Shown one piece after another: positions 33,974 through 43,265 of a stretch of DNA of 64,000 nucleotides. The stretch is taken from contig NZ_CP079218.1 of NCBI RefSeq assembly GCF_019317285.1, positions 124,001-188,000 on the forward strand. The letters run 5' to 3'. Every line of letters begins with the position of its first letter. The first letter of the stretch is position 1. This stretch comes from Pedobacter sp. D749 (GTDB lineage: Bacteria; Bacteroidota; Bacteroidia; Sphingobacteriales; Sphingobacteriaceae). The notes under the pieces were generated by a model, which was not told the origin of the DNA, did not search any database, and was given only the letters and a program-made list of their open reading frames with translations. The position numbers and the translations under genes are program-made.

Positions 33974-34558
33974 CTACCCTTTATAGGTCATCTCTTTTGT
34001 TTTAAGCATCTTACGTAAATTGCTAAGGGCATAACGCATACGGCCTAAGGCTGTATTAATGCTGACATCAGTTAAATCTGCGATTTCTTTAAAGCTCAAA
34101 TCTGCGTAATGCCGCATAAGAAGTACTTCTTTCTGTTCATCAGGTAATAAATGGATCATTGCTTTTAAATCTTTATGGGTTTGATCGCGAAGCATTTTAT
34201 CTTCTGCGCTCTCATCATAAAACTGTAGCATATTGAATACATCCATTCCATCAGCACTGGTGATGATTGGTGTTCTCTTTTCTTTTCGGAAGTAATCAAT
34301 AACCAGGTTATGTGCAATGCGCATTACCCAAGGTAAAAACTTGCCTTCTTCATTATATCTCCCCGATCGCAGGGTATTGATTACCTTTATAAAAGCATCC
34401 TGAAATATATCCTCTGCCAGATATTGGTCTTTCACCAATAAGTAGATAGAGGTATAAATTTTGCTTTTATGTCTTCTAAGAAGTTCCTGCAATCCATTCT
34501 CGTTCCCGGTAATATATACCTTCACCAGGTCCTGATCATTATATGATTGTAAATTCAT
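33974..34558 (-). CDS. RNA polymerase ECF-type sigma factor
   Basis: 194 residues. Region 2 spans about 20-90 (KDQYLAEDIFQDAFIKVIN, then FLPWVMRIAHNLVIDYFRKEK) and region 4 about 130-185 (LPDEQKEVLLMRHYADLSF, then KEIADLTDVSINTALGRMRY). No region 1 or 3, so an extracytoplasmic-function type sigma-70 factor. The acidic linker near 105-120 is usual for the Bacteroidota housekeeping-like ECF group. No anti-sigma gene with a membrane helix follows, so it may be controlled by expression. Confidence 0.93.
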   Translation of the reverse strand: MNLQSYNDQDLVKVYITGNENGLQELLRRHKSKIYTSIYLLVKDQYLAEDIFQDAFIKVINTLRSGRYNEEGKFLPWVMRIAHNLVIDYFRKEKRTPIITSADGMDVFNMLQFYDESAEDKMLRDQTHKDLKAMIHLLPDEQKEVLLMRHYADLSFKEIADLTDVSINTALGRMRYALSNLRKMLKTKEMTYKG

Positions 34559-34752
34559 AGGTTTACCTACACTAAATCCCGTACTATTTGCTAAAAATTA
34601 ATTAGTAAATGTTTAATTTCTATAGCTGCTCTCCTATGTTTTTTGAAATGTGTTAGTTTGGTTTTGAGGTTGTTAATGTTCAAAGAAAGTTATTTTTTTA
34701 TCAAAAAACAAAAAATAAAATGTTAAAAAATAAATTAACCGTCTTAGTACCC

Positions 34753-34760
34753 TATTTTTG
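34753..34760 (+). promoter_or_regulatory. -7 box upstream of uvrA
   Basis: TATTTTTG fits TAnnTTTG, 58 bp before the uvrA ATG. Confidence 0.45.
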
Positions 34761-34818
34761 TATCTTCTTAAAACCCTAACCACATTCTGGGGTTATACAT
34801 TTATATTCGTTACCATAC

Positions 34819-37632
34819 ATGAGCAAAAAAGAGGCCGAAAAAGATCCGCATAAAAATATTATCATAAAAGGTGCCCGGGTGCACAACCTAAAAAACATTG
34901 ATGTTGCCATTCCAAAAAATAAACTTGTGGTGGTAACGGGTATGTCTGGTTCGGGGAAATCTTCGCTTGCATTTGATACATTATATGCAGAGGGACAACG
35001 CCGATATGTAGAAAGTTTATCGTCTTACGCCCGTCAGTTTATGGGCAGGATGAATAAACCCGATGTTGATTATATTAAAGGTATTGCTCCGGCAATTGCC
35101 ATCGAACAAAAGGTGATTACTTCCAACCCACGTTCTACCGTTGGTACCTCAACTGAAATTTACGATTACCTGAAACTGCTTTTCTCTCGGATAGGGAAAA
35201 CCATTTCGCCTGTTTCAGGCAAAGAAGTAAAAAAGGACTCGGTGAGCACGGTGGTAGACTATGTAAATGCGATGCCTGAAGATACAACGGTCACTATTTT
35301 TTGTCCGTTATATCCGCATAACAACCGTACAATTAAAGAAGAACTGGCTATTTTATTACAGAAAGGATTCTTACGTGTCCTGATTAATGATAAAATAGAA
35401 AAGATAGAAGCTGTTTTAGACGATGCTGATTTTAAAGATGCGGAGCTTACAGATGATAAAACTGTTCAGATCCTGATCGATCGGATTGTAACCAACCAGG
35501 AAGAAGAAACATTAAGCAGACTGGCTGATTCGGCTCAAACCGCTTTTTTTGAAGGTAAAGGCGATTGTTATGTAGAAGCCCAGGGTAAAACGAAACATTT
35601 TAGCGATCGTTTTGAACTGGATGGAATTAAATTTGAAGAACCTACGCCAAACTTTTTCTCTTTCAACAACCCTTACGGCGCCTGTAAACGTTGCGAAGGT
35701 TATGGAAACGTAATCGGGATTGATGAAGATCTGGTTATTCCGGATAAGAGTAAAAGTATTTACGATAATGCCATTGCCCCATGGCGTGGTGAAAAAATGA
35801 ACGTTTGGTTGCAAAACTTTATTAAAGCTGCCCCGAAATTCGATTTTCCTATTCACCGTTCATATAGCGCGCTTACTGAAAAAGAGCAGCAATTACTTTG
35901 GACGGGCAATAAATATTTTGCTGGTTTGGATGCTTTTTTCAAGGAACTGGAAGAGCAGACGTATAAAATCCAGTACCGGGTAATGTTATCCCGCTATCGT
36001 GGAAAAACCACTTGCCCTGATTGTAAAGGCTCGCGTTTGCGTAAGGATGCATCATATGTTAAAATTGCTGAAAAATCAATTATCGATGTGGTACTGATGC
36101 CGTTATCGAAAGCGCTGGTTTTCTTTAATGGCTTAAAATTAAGTGTGAACGACGCCAAAATTGCCAAACGTTTGCTCGCAGAGATTGATAACCGTTTCCT
36201 GTATTTAAATAATGTTGGTTTGGGTTACCTTACCTTAAACCGTTTATCAAATACCCTATCAGGAGGAGAATCGCAAAGGATTAACCTGGCAACTTCATTG
36301 GGAAGTAGCTTGGTGGGCTCCATTTACGTTTTGGATGAACCGAGCATTGGTTTGCATCCACGGGATACGAATAAACTGATCGAAGTATTGATTTCGCTCC
36401 GTAATGTAGGTAATACGGTTATTGTAGTGGAGCACGAAGAAGAAATGATGCGTGCGGCCGATTACATCATTGATATTGGTCCTGAGGCCGGTACACATGG
36501 AGGTAACCTGGTTTTCAGCGGTAATTACGAGGAGATTTTAAAAGATAAAAATAGTTTAACAGGCCGCTACCTGTCTGGCATAGAAAAAATTGCCATTCCG
36601 GATAAACGCCGTAAGTGGAAAGATCATATCCTGATTAAAGGAGCAAGAGAAAACAATCTTCAGAATATTGATGTGAAGTTTCCGCTGGGTGTTTTTACTG
36701 CAGTAAGTGGAGTTTCCGGATCGGGTAAAACCAGTTTGGTTAAAAAGATTTTGTACCCCGCTTTACAAAAAGCGATCGGGAATTATGCTGGTGAACTAAC
36801 AGGTGCTTACGATGGCATTTTCGGTAATTACGATCTGGTAAGTGCTGTAGAAATGGTTGATCAGAACCCGATTGGCCGTTCCAGCCGTTCAAATCCAGTT
36901 ACTTATGTAAAAGCCTGGGATGATATTCGTGCACTTTTTTCAGGCTTGCCAGCTGCAAAGGCTGCCGGACTGAAACCTGCTGCTTTCTCGTTTAACGTAG
37001 AAGGTGGCCGTTGCGATGTTTGTCAGGGTGAGGGTGAGGTGAAGATTGAAATGCAGTTCATGGCTGATATTTATCTGCCTTGTGAGGCTTGCAACGGCAA
37101 ACGCTTTAAACAACAGGTGTTAGATATCACTTATAAAGAGAAAAATGTTTCGGAGATTTTGGACATGACCATAGATGAAGCAGTTGATTTCTTTAAGGAT
37201 GAACAAAAAATCCTGAATAAATTAAATCCTTTGGTTGATGTAGGTTTAGGTTACGTGCATTTGGGGCAGTCATCAAATACCTTATCTGGCGGTGAAGCGC
37301 AGCGGATTAAACTGGCTTCGTTCCTGATTAAGGGCAATAATGCCAATAAAACGGTATTTATTTTTGATGAGCCAACCACTGGTTTGCACTTCCATGATAT
37401 TAAAAAACTTTTGAAAGCATTAAATACACTAATTGAACAAGGGAATACCATTTTGGTTATCGAACACAATATGGATATGATTAAATGTGCCGACTGGGTA
37501 ATCGATATTGGTCCTGAAGGAGGTGATGGCGGTGGTAATGTGGTATTTGAAGGGGTGCCTGAAGAACTGGTTAAAGTAGAAAATTCGTATACCGGAAAAT
37601 ATTTAGCATCGCATTTAAATTTAAATCCATAA
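34819..37632 (+). CDS. uvrA: Excinuclease ABC subunit A
   Basis: 937 residues, full length. Damage-recognition ATPase of nucleotide-excision repair. Two ABC modules: Walker [11 protein letters not shown] (about 41-50) with signature LSGGESQRI, and [10 protein letters not shown] (about 633-642) with [11 protein letters not shown]. Zinc-binding cysteine pairs CKRCEGYG and CPDCKGSR in the first half, and CDVCQGEGE ... CEACNGKR in the second. Eight bp separate it from the LysE gene. Pedobacter relatives often carry two uvrA copies; only one is in the window. Confidence 0.97.
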   Translation: MSKKEAEKDPHKNIIIKGARVHNLKNIDVAIPKNKLVVVTGMSGSGKSSLAFDTLYAEGQRRYVESLSSYARQFMGRMNKPDVDYIKGIAPAIAIEQKVITSNPRSTVGTSTEIYDYLKLLFSRIGKTISPVSGKEVKKDSVSTVVDYVNAMPEDTTVTIFCPLYPHNNRTIKEELAILLQKGFLRVLINDKIEKIEAVLDDADFKDAELTDDKTVQILIDRIVTNQEEETLSRLADSAQTAFFEGKGDCYVEAQGKTKHFSDRFELDGIKFEEPTPNFFSFNNPYGACKRCEGYGNVIGIDEDLVIPDKSKSIYDNAIAPWRGEKMNVWLQNFIKAAPKFDFPIHRSYSALTEKEQQLLWTGNKYFAGLDAFFKELEEQTYKIQYRVMLSRYRGKTTCPDCKGSRLRKDASYVKIAEKSIIDVVLMPLSKALVFFNGLKLSVNDAKIAKRLLAEIDNRFLYLNNVGLGYLTLNRLSNTLSGGESQRINLATSLGSSLVGSIYVLDEPSIGLHPRDTNKLIEVLISLRNVGNTVIVVEHEEEMMRAADYIIDIGPEAGTHGGNLVFSGNYEEILKDKNSLTGRYLSGIEKIAIPDKRRKWKDHILIKGARENNLQNIDVKFPLGVFTAVSGVSGSGKTSLVKKILYPALQKAIGNYAGELTGAYDGIFGNYDLVSAVEMVDQNPIGRSSRSNPVTYVKAWDDIRALFSGLPAAKAAGLKPAAFSFNVEGGRCDVCQGEGEVKIEMQFMADIYLPCEACNGKRFKQQVLDITYKEKNVSEILDMTIDEAVDFFKDEQKILNKLNPLVDVGLGYVHLGQSSNTLSGGEAQRIKLASFLIKGNNANKTVFIFDEPTTGLHFHDIKKLLKALNTLIEQGNTILVIEHNMDMIKCADWVIDIGPEGGDGGGNVVFEGVPEELVKVENSYTGKYLASHLNLNP

Positions 37633-37640
37633 TTTCGGCA

Positions 37641-38294
37641 ATGCTTTTTCTAACGTTTTTCATCGGCATCGCTCTCAATGCCATGGGGTATATTCCCCCG
37701 GGCAACATCAATCTTACTGTTGCGCAGCTGGCCATTAACAAGGGTATGCGCCAGGTTTGGTATTTTATTCTATCCTTCTCCTGCGTAGAAGTGTTTTTTA
37801 CTTTCGGGATGATGCGTTTTGCGAGATGGGCCATGAGCGATATCAATCCAAATGAGGCGGTAAGCGAGGTGCGGCTGAGCACTTTGGTAGATTGCTTTAT
37901 GATTGTAATGTTTCTGGTAATGGGTACCATTACCTGGAGAAACCGAAAGAAAGTACCTAAAACAAGCAATAAAAAAGAGGATAAACGTAGCGGAAGTGTT
38001 TTGTACGGATTAATTCTGGGCGTTTTAAACCCTGTTCAGATTCCATTCTGGTTGTTTTTTGGCAATTACGTAATTTTACATCAATGGATCCAGACCGATT
38101 ACCTTTCACTGGTAATATTTAGTCTAGGTTCGGGTGTAGGCTCGTCTTTGGCCCTTTATGTATATGCTCATTTTGCAACGTATATTCAGGAAAAATTTGC
38201 GCTAAGCAGTTTGATTATCAATAAATCTATAGCGATATTTTTGTTCGCACTGGCAGCCTATCTGGTTGTCAAACAGGTAATCGTTATTCTATAA
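37641..38294 (+). CDS. LysE-family membrane transporter
   Basis: 217 residues with six predicted membrane helices. The first helix motif NAMGYIPPGNINLTVAQLAI (13-32) corresponds to the P-G-P-x-N signature of LysE/RhtB exporters, and GLILGVLNPVQIPFWLFFG (about 120-138) is the matching motif of the second half. Exports amino acids or other small metabolites. Only 8 bp after uvrA, so likely expressed from the same transcript, and closed by a terminator. Confidence 0.8.
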   Translation: MLFLTFFIGIALNAMGYIPPGNINLTVAQLAINKGMRQVWYFILSFSCVEVFFTFGMMRFARWAMSDINPNEAVSEVRLSTLVDCFMIVMFLVMGTITWRNRKKVPKTSNKKEDKRSGSVLYGLILGVLNPVQIPFWLFFGNYVILHQWIQTDYLSLVIFSLGSGVGSSLALYVYAHFATYIQEKFALSSLIINKSIAIFLFALAAYLVVKQVIVIL

Positions 38295-38303
38295 ATCTAA
38301 TTC

Positions 38304-38336
38304 AAGGCCTGTGGAAACACAGGCCTTTTGTTTTTG
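38304..38336 (+). terminator. Terminator after the LysE gene
   Basis: Perfect stem AAGGCCTGTG / CACAGGCCTT with GAAA tetraloop and T-run. Confidence 0.9.
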
Positions 38337-39081
38337 TCTTTTAATGAATTTCATTACGAAACTATATTTTCCGTTCTGTGAGGACACAGACCGGGGAATA
38401 TTTTGGAGATTTGTCATCCTGAATGCAATGAAGGATCTTTCTCCTTAGTAGCAATAGCAATGAAAAACTGGGGGCAAGGGTTTCAGTAGTTTCAATCATT
38501 AATCCAAAGTCTGTGTCCCCACAGACTATTTGTTTTTAGCCTTTTTAATTAATTTGTTCATTACGACACTATTATTTTTCATTCTGTGAGGGCAGATACC
38601 AGGGAATATGCATGTATTCTCAAGTCGATTTGGTTTGAATTTTCCATAGTTATTTTTTTTTGCCACGGAAGCACGGAAAGCACGGAATTAATATGATTGG
38701 TTTATGGTGATTTATTTTATAAAAATTAATATAAATGGACAGATGGATAAAGAAGGCAGATTGTCTCGAAGTATCGTCATTTCGAGCGGAGTGCAACGTA
38801 GTCGAGAAATCTGTTTCGATAGATCTCTCCACTGCGCGTTGCTCCGGAGATGACGACCATTCTATTGGAATCTGTCAATCATAGAGGTTAGAATTTTTCA
38901 AATACATAGGAGTATTGATGACGGGTTTTGGCGGTTCGTCATTCCCAACTTGATTAGGAACCACGGAGTGTTCATGAATGCCTTTGAAACAAGGGAAACT
39001 TATGAATAATCGTAATGCAAGCGCTTTAAGATTCCCGCCTGCGCCTATCGTGTGGTCACAATTAATTATAACATTCTTCTA

Positions 39082-39404
39082 CCGCTCTATGCCGCGGGGG
39101 CATGGTACTTTGGAGCGCCAAAGTACCCAAAGCGCTTTGTCAATCCAGCAATGAGCCTTTTGCACAATCCCATGCGCATCAAAAAACAGCGGCACTTCGT
39201 TTTGTGTTTAATATTTTTTTAAAATTAAATCATCTTTTATGAACACAAAACCACTGCGTTTCAGGCTTGTTAGTGCCGATTTATCTTAATTGCAACTGTT
39301 TTTTGATTTCCCCGGCTCTTGGGATTGACAGCGTCCTTGGTTAAAATCCGTGCTTTATTAAAGTTGGTTAGCAAAACGCCTAAAAATACTTAAAAAAGAT
39401 GTGT
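39082..39404 (+). repeat. Structured dispersed element, copy 1
   Basis: About 323 bp. Starts CCGCTCTATGCCGCGG; hairpin GGTACTTTGG-AGCG-CCAAAGTACC; then nested pairs GTCAATCC (39139) with GGATTGAC (39322), GAGCC (39153) with GGCTC (39314), ATCAAAAAACAG (39178) with CTGTTTTTTGAT (39296), and an inner TTTTGTGTT / AACACAAAA stem. Ends near AAAAAAGATGTGT. No open frame survives. Confidence 0.85.
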
Positions 39405-39541
39405 CCACACGATAGGCCTGCGCGGGAAAGACGACCACTCTTTTAATCTGTCAATGATAGCTCGTCGAAGACTAATCCAAGCTCTTGTGTCTCCATAGTT
39501 TCTTTTGTTTTTAGCCATTTTAATCAATTTTTATTGCCAGA

Positions 39542-40897
39542 CTATTGTTTTTTGTTCTGTGGAGACATAGACCGGGGAATAATAATCCAGCCAATTTCTT
39601 TACCGGCATTGGCAATGAGTTGGTAGTTGCCAAAAGTACCTAGAAGCTTTACGGTTTGCCCTTCTTTTAAAGTTGTTTTAACCGCTGCTAAACTATCGGG
39701 TTTATCGTAAACTTTTTGCTGGAGTAAATTTATTTTAAGCTTTTTTAAAGGCTCAGCAATTTCTACAAGGCTGTTGCTTTGAATAAAACCTTTGCTTCCA
39801 TCTGGCAGTTCTGCCTTGTAATAATTTCCTGTCGCAGCATTTGCCTGTACAATTGTTCCTTTATTAAGTGTAGCTAAAACAGTTGCTTTACCTTGTGGTG
39901 AAGAAAACATTTTAACGGCAGATAGGGTTCTTAAGGTTTTATTTAACTTACTGCTCGAAGCGGTAATGGCAGCTGGGGTTTTGGTTACGGGATCAATAAA
40001 AGGAAGTGGATTTACCGCACCGTTAAAGGTATAAATACCAAAATGTAAATGAGTAGGGGTAGTACGGGCATTGCCGGTGTTGCCCATAAGTCCCAAAGTA
40101 TCGCCAATTTTTACTTCCTGTCCTTCTACCGCGATCTGTTCATCCAAATGGGCATAATATAATGTGTAATCTTTACCTTTCGGGCGCATCCAAACCACTT
40201 TTCCACCCAGGTTATTTTCGTTTACCCGTGTTACCGTTCCTTCCGAAATTGCCAGAACTGGCGTTCTGAAATTGCCAAAAATGTCTACACCTTCATGTTT
40301 TCTCGCATCATTATCCCTGCCATCTCCCCAATAGCTTTTTATACTGTTGGTGTTTTTTGATTTAATAGGAAAAGCAAGAGATGGGCCGGCGGTAATTTCT
40401 AATTCATATGATACATTCTGCAACAGTTCTGGTTGCAGCCTGATCAGATAGGTGCCCGTTTCATCAATATCGAAAACAATCGGATTATTTAAAGTATCTG
40501 CAGAGGCAATAAGTTTTTGGCTTTGATCTGTGTTATACCAAACGTCAATATAAATCAAGGCAGCACCCGAAGGTGTTTTATTTAGCTTAATATTCAATTT
40601 TTGTCCTTTGGTTGCTCTGAATTTATAAGCAGTCGCCGGAATTTTATCCGCAGCAAAATAACCGTTTTCTTTATAAGGGATATTAATGTTTAATGCTTTT
40701 TGTGTACTCGTAGCAGCAGCATTTAACCATGCTGCACCCATTGCCGTTTTATCCAGGCCAACATTCACTAACTTTTTTTGATATTGCTCATGTGGAGTAG
40801 CGGCCTTAAACAGATTAACAGATCCTGTTTTACAGGAAAGTAAGCCCGTTGCAAAAGCAATGGAAAAAAGCCACCACAAGGACCGGTAAGTTTTCAT
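39542..40897 (-). CDS. M23 metallopeptidase lipoprotein with SH3-like domains
   Basis: 451 residues. Lipoprotein signal ending LLSC (Cys22). A beta-rich domain at 70-175 precedes the LytM/M23 peptidase with zinc ligands His201 and Asp205 (HEGVD) and HLH (283-285). Two SH3-like domains follow (about 310-365 and 385-440). It is predicted to cut peptidoglycan cross-links and sit in the periplasm or outer membrane. It follows a small membrane-protein gene with a 4-bp gap. The last ~11 residues (PRSMSPQNKKQ) are encoded by a dispersed intergenic repeat, so the native C-terminus has been replaced or extended. Confidence 0.9.
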   Translation of the reverse strand: MKTYRSLWWLFSIAFATGLLSCKTGSVNLFKAATPHEQYQKKLVNVGLDKTAMGAAWLNAAATSTQKALNINIPYKENGYFAADKIPATAYKFRATKGQKLNIKLNKTPSGAALIYIDVWYNTDQSQKLIASADTLNNPIVFDIDETGTYLIRLQPELLQNVSYELEITAGPSLAFPIKSKNTNSIKSYWGDGRDNDARKHEGVDIFGNFRTPVLAISEGTVTRVNENNLGGKVVWMRPKGKDYTLYYAHLDEQIAVEGQEVKIGDTLGLMGNTGNARTTPTHLHFGIYTFNGAVNPLPFIDPVTKTPAAITASSSKLNKTLRTLSAVKMFSSPQGKATVLATLNKGTIVQANAATGNYYKAELPDGSKGFIQSNSLVEIAEPLKKLKINLLQQKVYDKPDSLAAVKTTLKEGQTVKLLGTFGNYQLIANAGKEIGWIIIPRSMSPQNKKQ

Positions 40898-40901
40898 TGT
40901 G

Positions 40902-41342
40902 CTAAGCCTTTTTTAAGCGGTTAAAAACCGCTGCCGTTACCAGTCCGCCGATTACGTACCACGCTACCGTTAATATTTTGGTTTTATCCGTTTTAGTGAC
41001 AGGAGTATCGTCTAATCCAACTTGATCAGGGATGTTTATTGCGCCCAAACCAGCGGTAACACCGGCGATTGCACCTTTCAAATAAATGTTTTTGCTGTCT
41101 CCAGCACCAATAGCACTATAATATAAACTGTTGCTTATGATGTCACCTGCCAGGGTGGCCAGATAAAGATTGTTTCCGACAGGAGCTTTAAGGTTTAAAC
41201 GGTTCATCGATTTGGATAAGGCTTGTTTGCCTAAAAGATCAATCCTGGGTGCATCAGGATCAAGCCGCCTAAAGCTTTCATGCAATATATTCAAGGCTGC
41301 AGCACCTGCAAAGCCAGCGAGTAAGGATTTAAGTACTTTCAT
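40902..41342 (-). CDS. Hypothetical membrane protein
   Basis: 146 residues with hydrophobic segments at about 5-20, 60-80, 85-105 and 122-140. Gly/Ala-rich, few charges in the helices. No family recognised. First gene of a two-gene minus-strand unit with the M23 lipoprotein (stop and next ATG only 4 bp apart), which suggests an envelope role. Confidence 0.7.
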   Translation of the reverse strand: MKVLKSLLAGFAGAAALNILHESFRRLDPDAPRIDLLGKQALSKSMNRLNLKAPVGNNLYLATLAGDIISNSLYYSAIGAGDSKNIYLKGAIAGVTAGLGAINIPDQVGLDDTPVTKTDKTKILTVAWYVIGGLVTAAVFNRLKKA

Positions 41343-41538
41343 AATATAATAATCCCTGCAAGCGGTAAATTGTTTTATCGGGTTAACATTATGCCTTGAA
41401 TAGCTGTTTCCGGTCTTTTTCTGTTATAAAATTGATACACAGATAAGGTTCTGTTAACCTAATGATAACATGAAATTTATGTTTAAGAAGCTTGGTCACC
41501 CTAATATTGGGCTTTAATACAAAACATATTTTATCCTT

Positions 41539-42384
41539 ATGTCTAACAGACGGTTTTTTCTGAAAAATAGTCTGGCTGCTGCGGTTGTGGCCAGTATTTC
41601 GCCGGTTTTATCCTCATTTGCCGATGAACAACATCCTGTTTCTGCTAAATCTGGTAAAGCACCCAAATTGCGTTTTGCCCTCGCATCCGATGGTCACTAT
41701 GGCCAGCCGGGTACGGAATATAAACTCCATCATGAAAATATTGTAAAATGGCTGAACGAAGCACACGATAAAAGTCCACTGAACTTTGTGATCATCAATG
41801 GCGATCTGGTACATGATCGTCCTGATTTGTTGCCCGAAGTTAAAAAGGATTATTACGATAAACTTAAAGTCCCTTTTTATGCTATCCCGGGTAACCATGA
41901 TCACGCCGACACCAAAATCTGGAAATCAGTTTTTGGATACGAGGATAATTTTTCTTTTGAAAAAAATGGAGTAGGTTTTGTTCTGGCCAATACTTCTGAT
42001 ACCAAAGGAACTTATTTGTGCCCCAATAACGATTTTTTAAAACAGGAACTAGATAAATTTAAAAACCTGAAAACTGTTTTTGTCGTGCTGCATATCCCGC
42101 CTCATTTCTGGGTGCCGGAAAGTCCGTTTGTCGATTGTCCGGACACCATTAAACTGCTGCATAGCTATGCGAATGTAAAAGCAGTATTCCATGGGCACGA
42201 CCACAGTCTTGATGCTGTTTTTTATACCGATAAATTGCCTCATTTTTTTGATGCACATATTGGTGGAAACTGGGGCACGACTTATAAAGGTTACCGGATT
42301 GTTGAGGTTGATGAAAATGATAAGATCCAAACTTATCAGGTAAATGCAAGCCAGTCGCCATTATTAAATGAAACCAAATTTTAA
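41539..42384 (+). CDS. Calcineurin-like metallophosphoesterase, exported
   Basis: 281 residues. The N-terminus MSNRRFFLKNSLAAAVVASI is a twin-arginine-like export signal. Metallophosphoesterase motifs in order: SDGHYG (D-x-H), INGDLVHDR (G-D), IPGNHDH (G-N-H-D), VVLHIPPH and FHGHDHS (G-H-D-H), so all metal ligands are present. It hydrolyses a phosphoester in the periplasm; the substrate is unknown. It is followed 16 bp later by a beta-barrel-like protein and then a YncE/phosphoesterase fusion, forming a probable three-gene phosphate-related operon. Confidence 0.9.
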   Translation: MSNRRFFLKNSLAAAVVASISPVLSSFADEQHPVSAKSGKAPKLRFALASDGHYGQPGTEYKLHHENIVKWLNEAHDKSPLNFVIINGDLVHDRPDLLPEVKKDYYDKLKVPFYAIPGNHDHADTKIWKSVFGYEDNFSFEKNGVGFVLANTSDTKGTYLCPNNDFLKQELDKFKNLKTVFVVLHIPPHFWVPESPFVDCPDTIKLLHSYANVKAVFHGHDHSLDAVFYTDKLPHFFDAHIGGNWGTTYKGYRIVEVDENDKIQTYQVNASQSPLLNETKF

Positions 42385-42400
42385 TTGATAGATCATCGCA

Positions 42401-43240
42401 ATGAAAAAGACATTTTTGATGCTCATTTTGGCGGGTGCCGTTTTAAATTGTGCCGCACAGAAAATAAATGAGACCACACCTGAAATTAAAATAGGAACTG
42501 ATGCCGCTCAGCCCTTTCTGTTTTCGCTGAACACCTTAACGGCAGAAAATCCACATTGGAATGTCCATTATTCTGGGAGTTATGGCGAAAGAACGAATGG
42601 ACAATTCGGTTATGATGGCTTAGGGCAGCAGTTTGGCGTTAAAGGGTATTTAGGCAGCAGGCTTACCTTGTATGCAACAGCAGCAATTGGTTTTGCCAAT
42701 TCAGGAGGTGTAACCTCTGCCGAACAGGCTGAAGTAATCAGAGATTTAGTGGGTGGTAAAGGCATTGCAGGTTTTAGGCTCGGTGCGGGTTTAGGGTTGA
42801 GCAGAGACTGGTCTAACACGGGTTCGGCGATTAGCCGGATTACTGCTTCATTTGATCAGACAAACTGGAGAATGGCGGGTAACCTTCGTTTCGAAAAGGC
42901 TTTTGATAAAAGCAGAGATAAGCTTGATTTTATTAGCAGTTTTGGCTATCAGCACCGTGTATCCAGTGTGTTATATCTTGGATTTGAAGCGTTAGGGCAG
43001 GACTTGGAAGGTTTTTGGGAAAAAGACGAGGCAGAAGGTGGCGCAAAAGTAATGATCGGGCCATCAATCAATCTCGAGCCGAACCATTCAAAACTTTCGT
43101 TCTCTATTTCGGGCGGACCTGTTTTTTACGCAACTCATAGTCAGGTTATTCCATCTGAGGCCATCCGCGAAATCGGTTCGGTAGCATCGGGCAATGGCTA
43201 CACCATTAGGGCCCTGGTTAATTTTAATCTTCATCGGTAG
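42401..43240 (+). CDS. Secreted beta-rich protein, probable outer-membrane barrel
   Basis: 279 residues with a signal peptide (cleavage after ...NCAAQ, about 20). The mature part is made of alternating hydrophobic strands rich in Gly and aromatics (GSRLTLYATAAIGFAN, AGFRLGAGLGLSRDW, WRMAGNLRFEKAF) and ends in LVNFNLHR, consistent with a small outer-membrane beta barrel. Family not recognised. It lies between two phosphoesterase genes and may be their channel or partner; that is inference from position only. Confidence 0.65.
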   Translation: MKKTFLMLILAGAVLNCAAQKINETTPEIKIGTDAAQPFLFSLNTLTAENPHWNVHYSGSYGERTNGQFGYDGLGQQFGVKGYLGSRLTLYATAAIGFANSGGVTSAEQAEVIRDLVGGKGIAGFRLGAGLGLSRDWSNTGSAISRITASFDQTNWRMAGNLRFEKAFDKSRDKLDFISSFGYQHRVSSVLYLGFEALGQDLEGFWEKDEAEGGAKVMIGPSINLEPNHSKLSFSISGGPVFYATHSQVIPSEAIREIGSVASGNGYTIRALVNFNLHR

Positions 43241-43265
43241 TGCTACTACCTTCAATTTAAGAAAA

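Larger units (their letters stand above)
38295..39541. other. 1.2-kb repeat-filled spacer
   Basis: No gene. After the terminator come several copies of a CTGTGNGGACACAGACC palindromic repeat (about 38372, 38507, 38583 and again at 39485-39580, running into the M23 gene), a GTCATTTCGAGCGG-type palindrome (38774-38860), a CGCGCAGGCGGGAA-type repeat, and the first copy of the structured element (39082-39404). Confidence 0.7.

Noticed and set aside
43194..43265. Upstream start for the propeller/phosphoesterase gene
   Set aside because: It lies inside the previous gene, and the ATG at 43266 begins a normal signal peptide.
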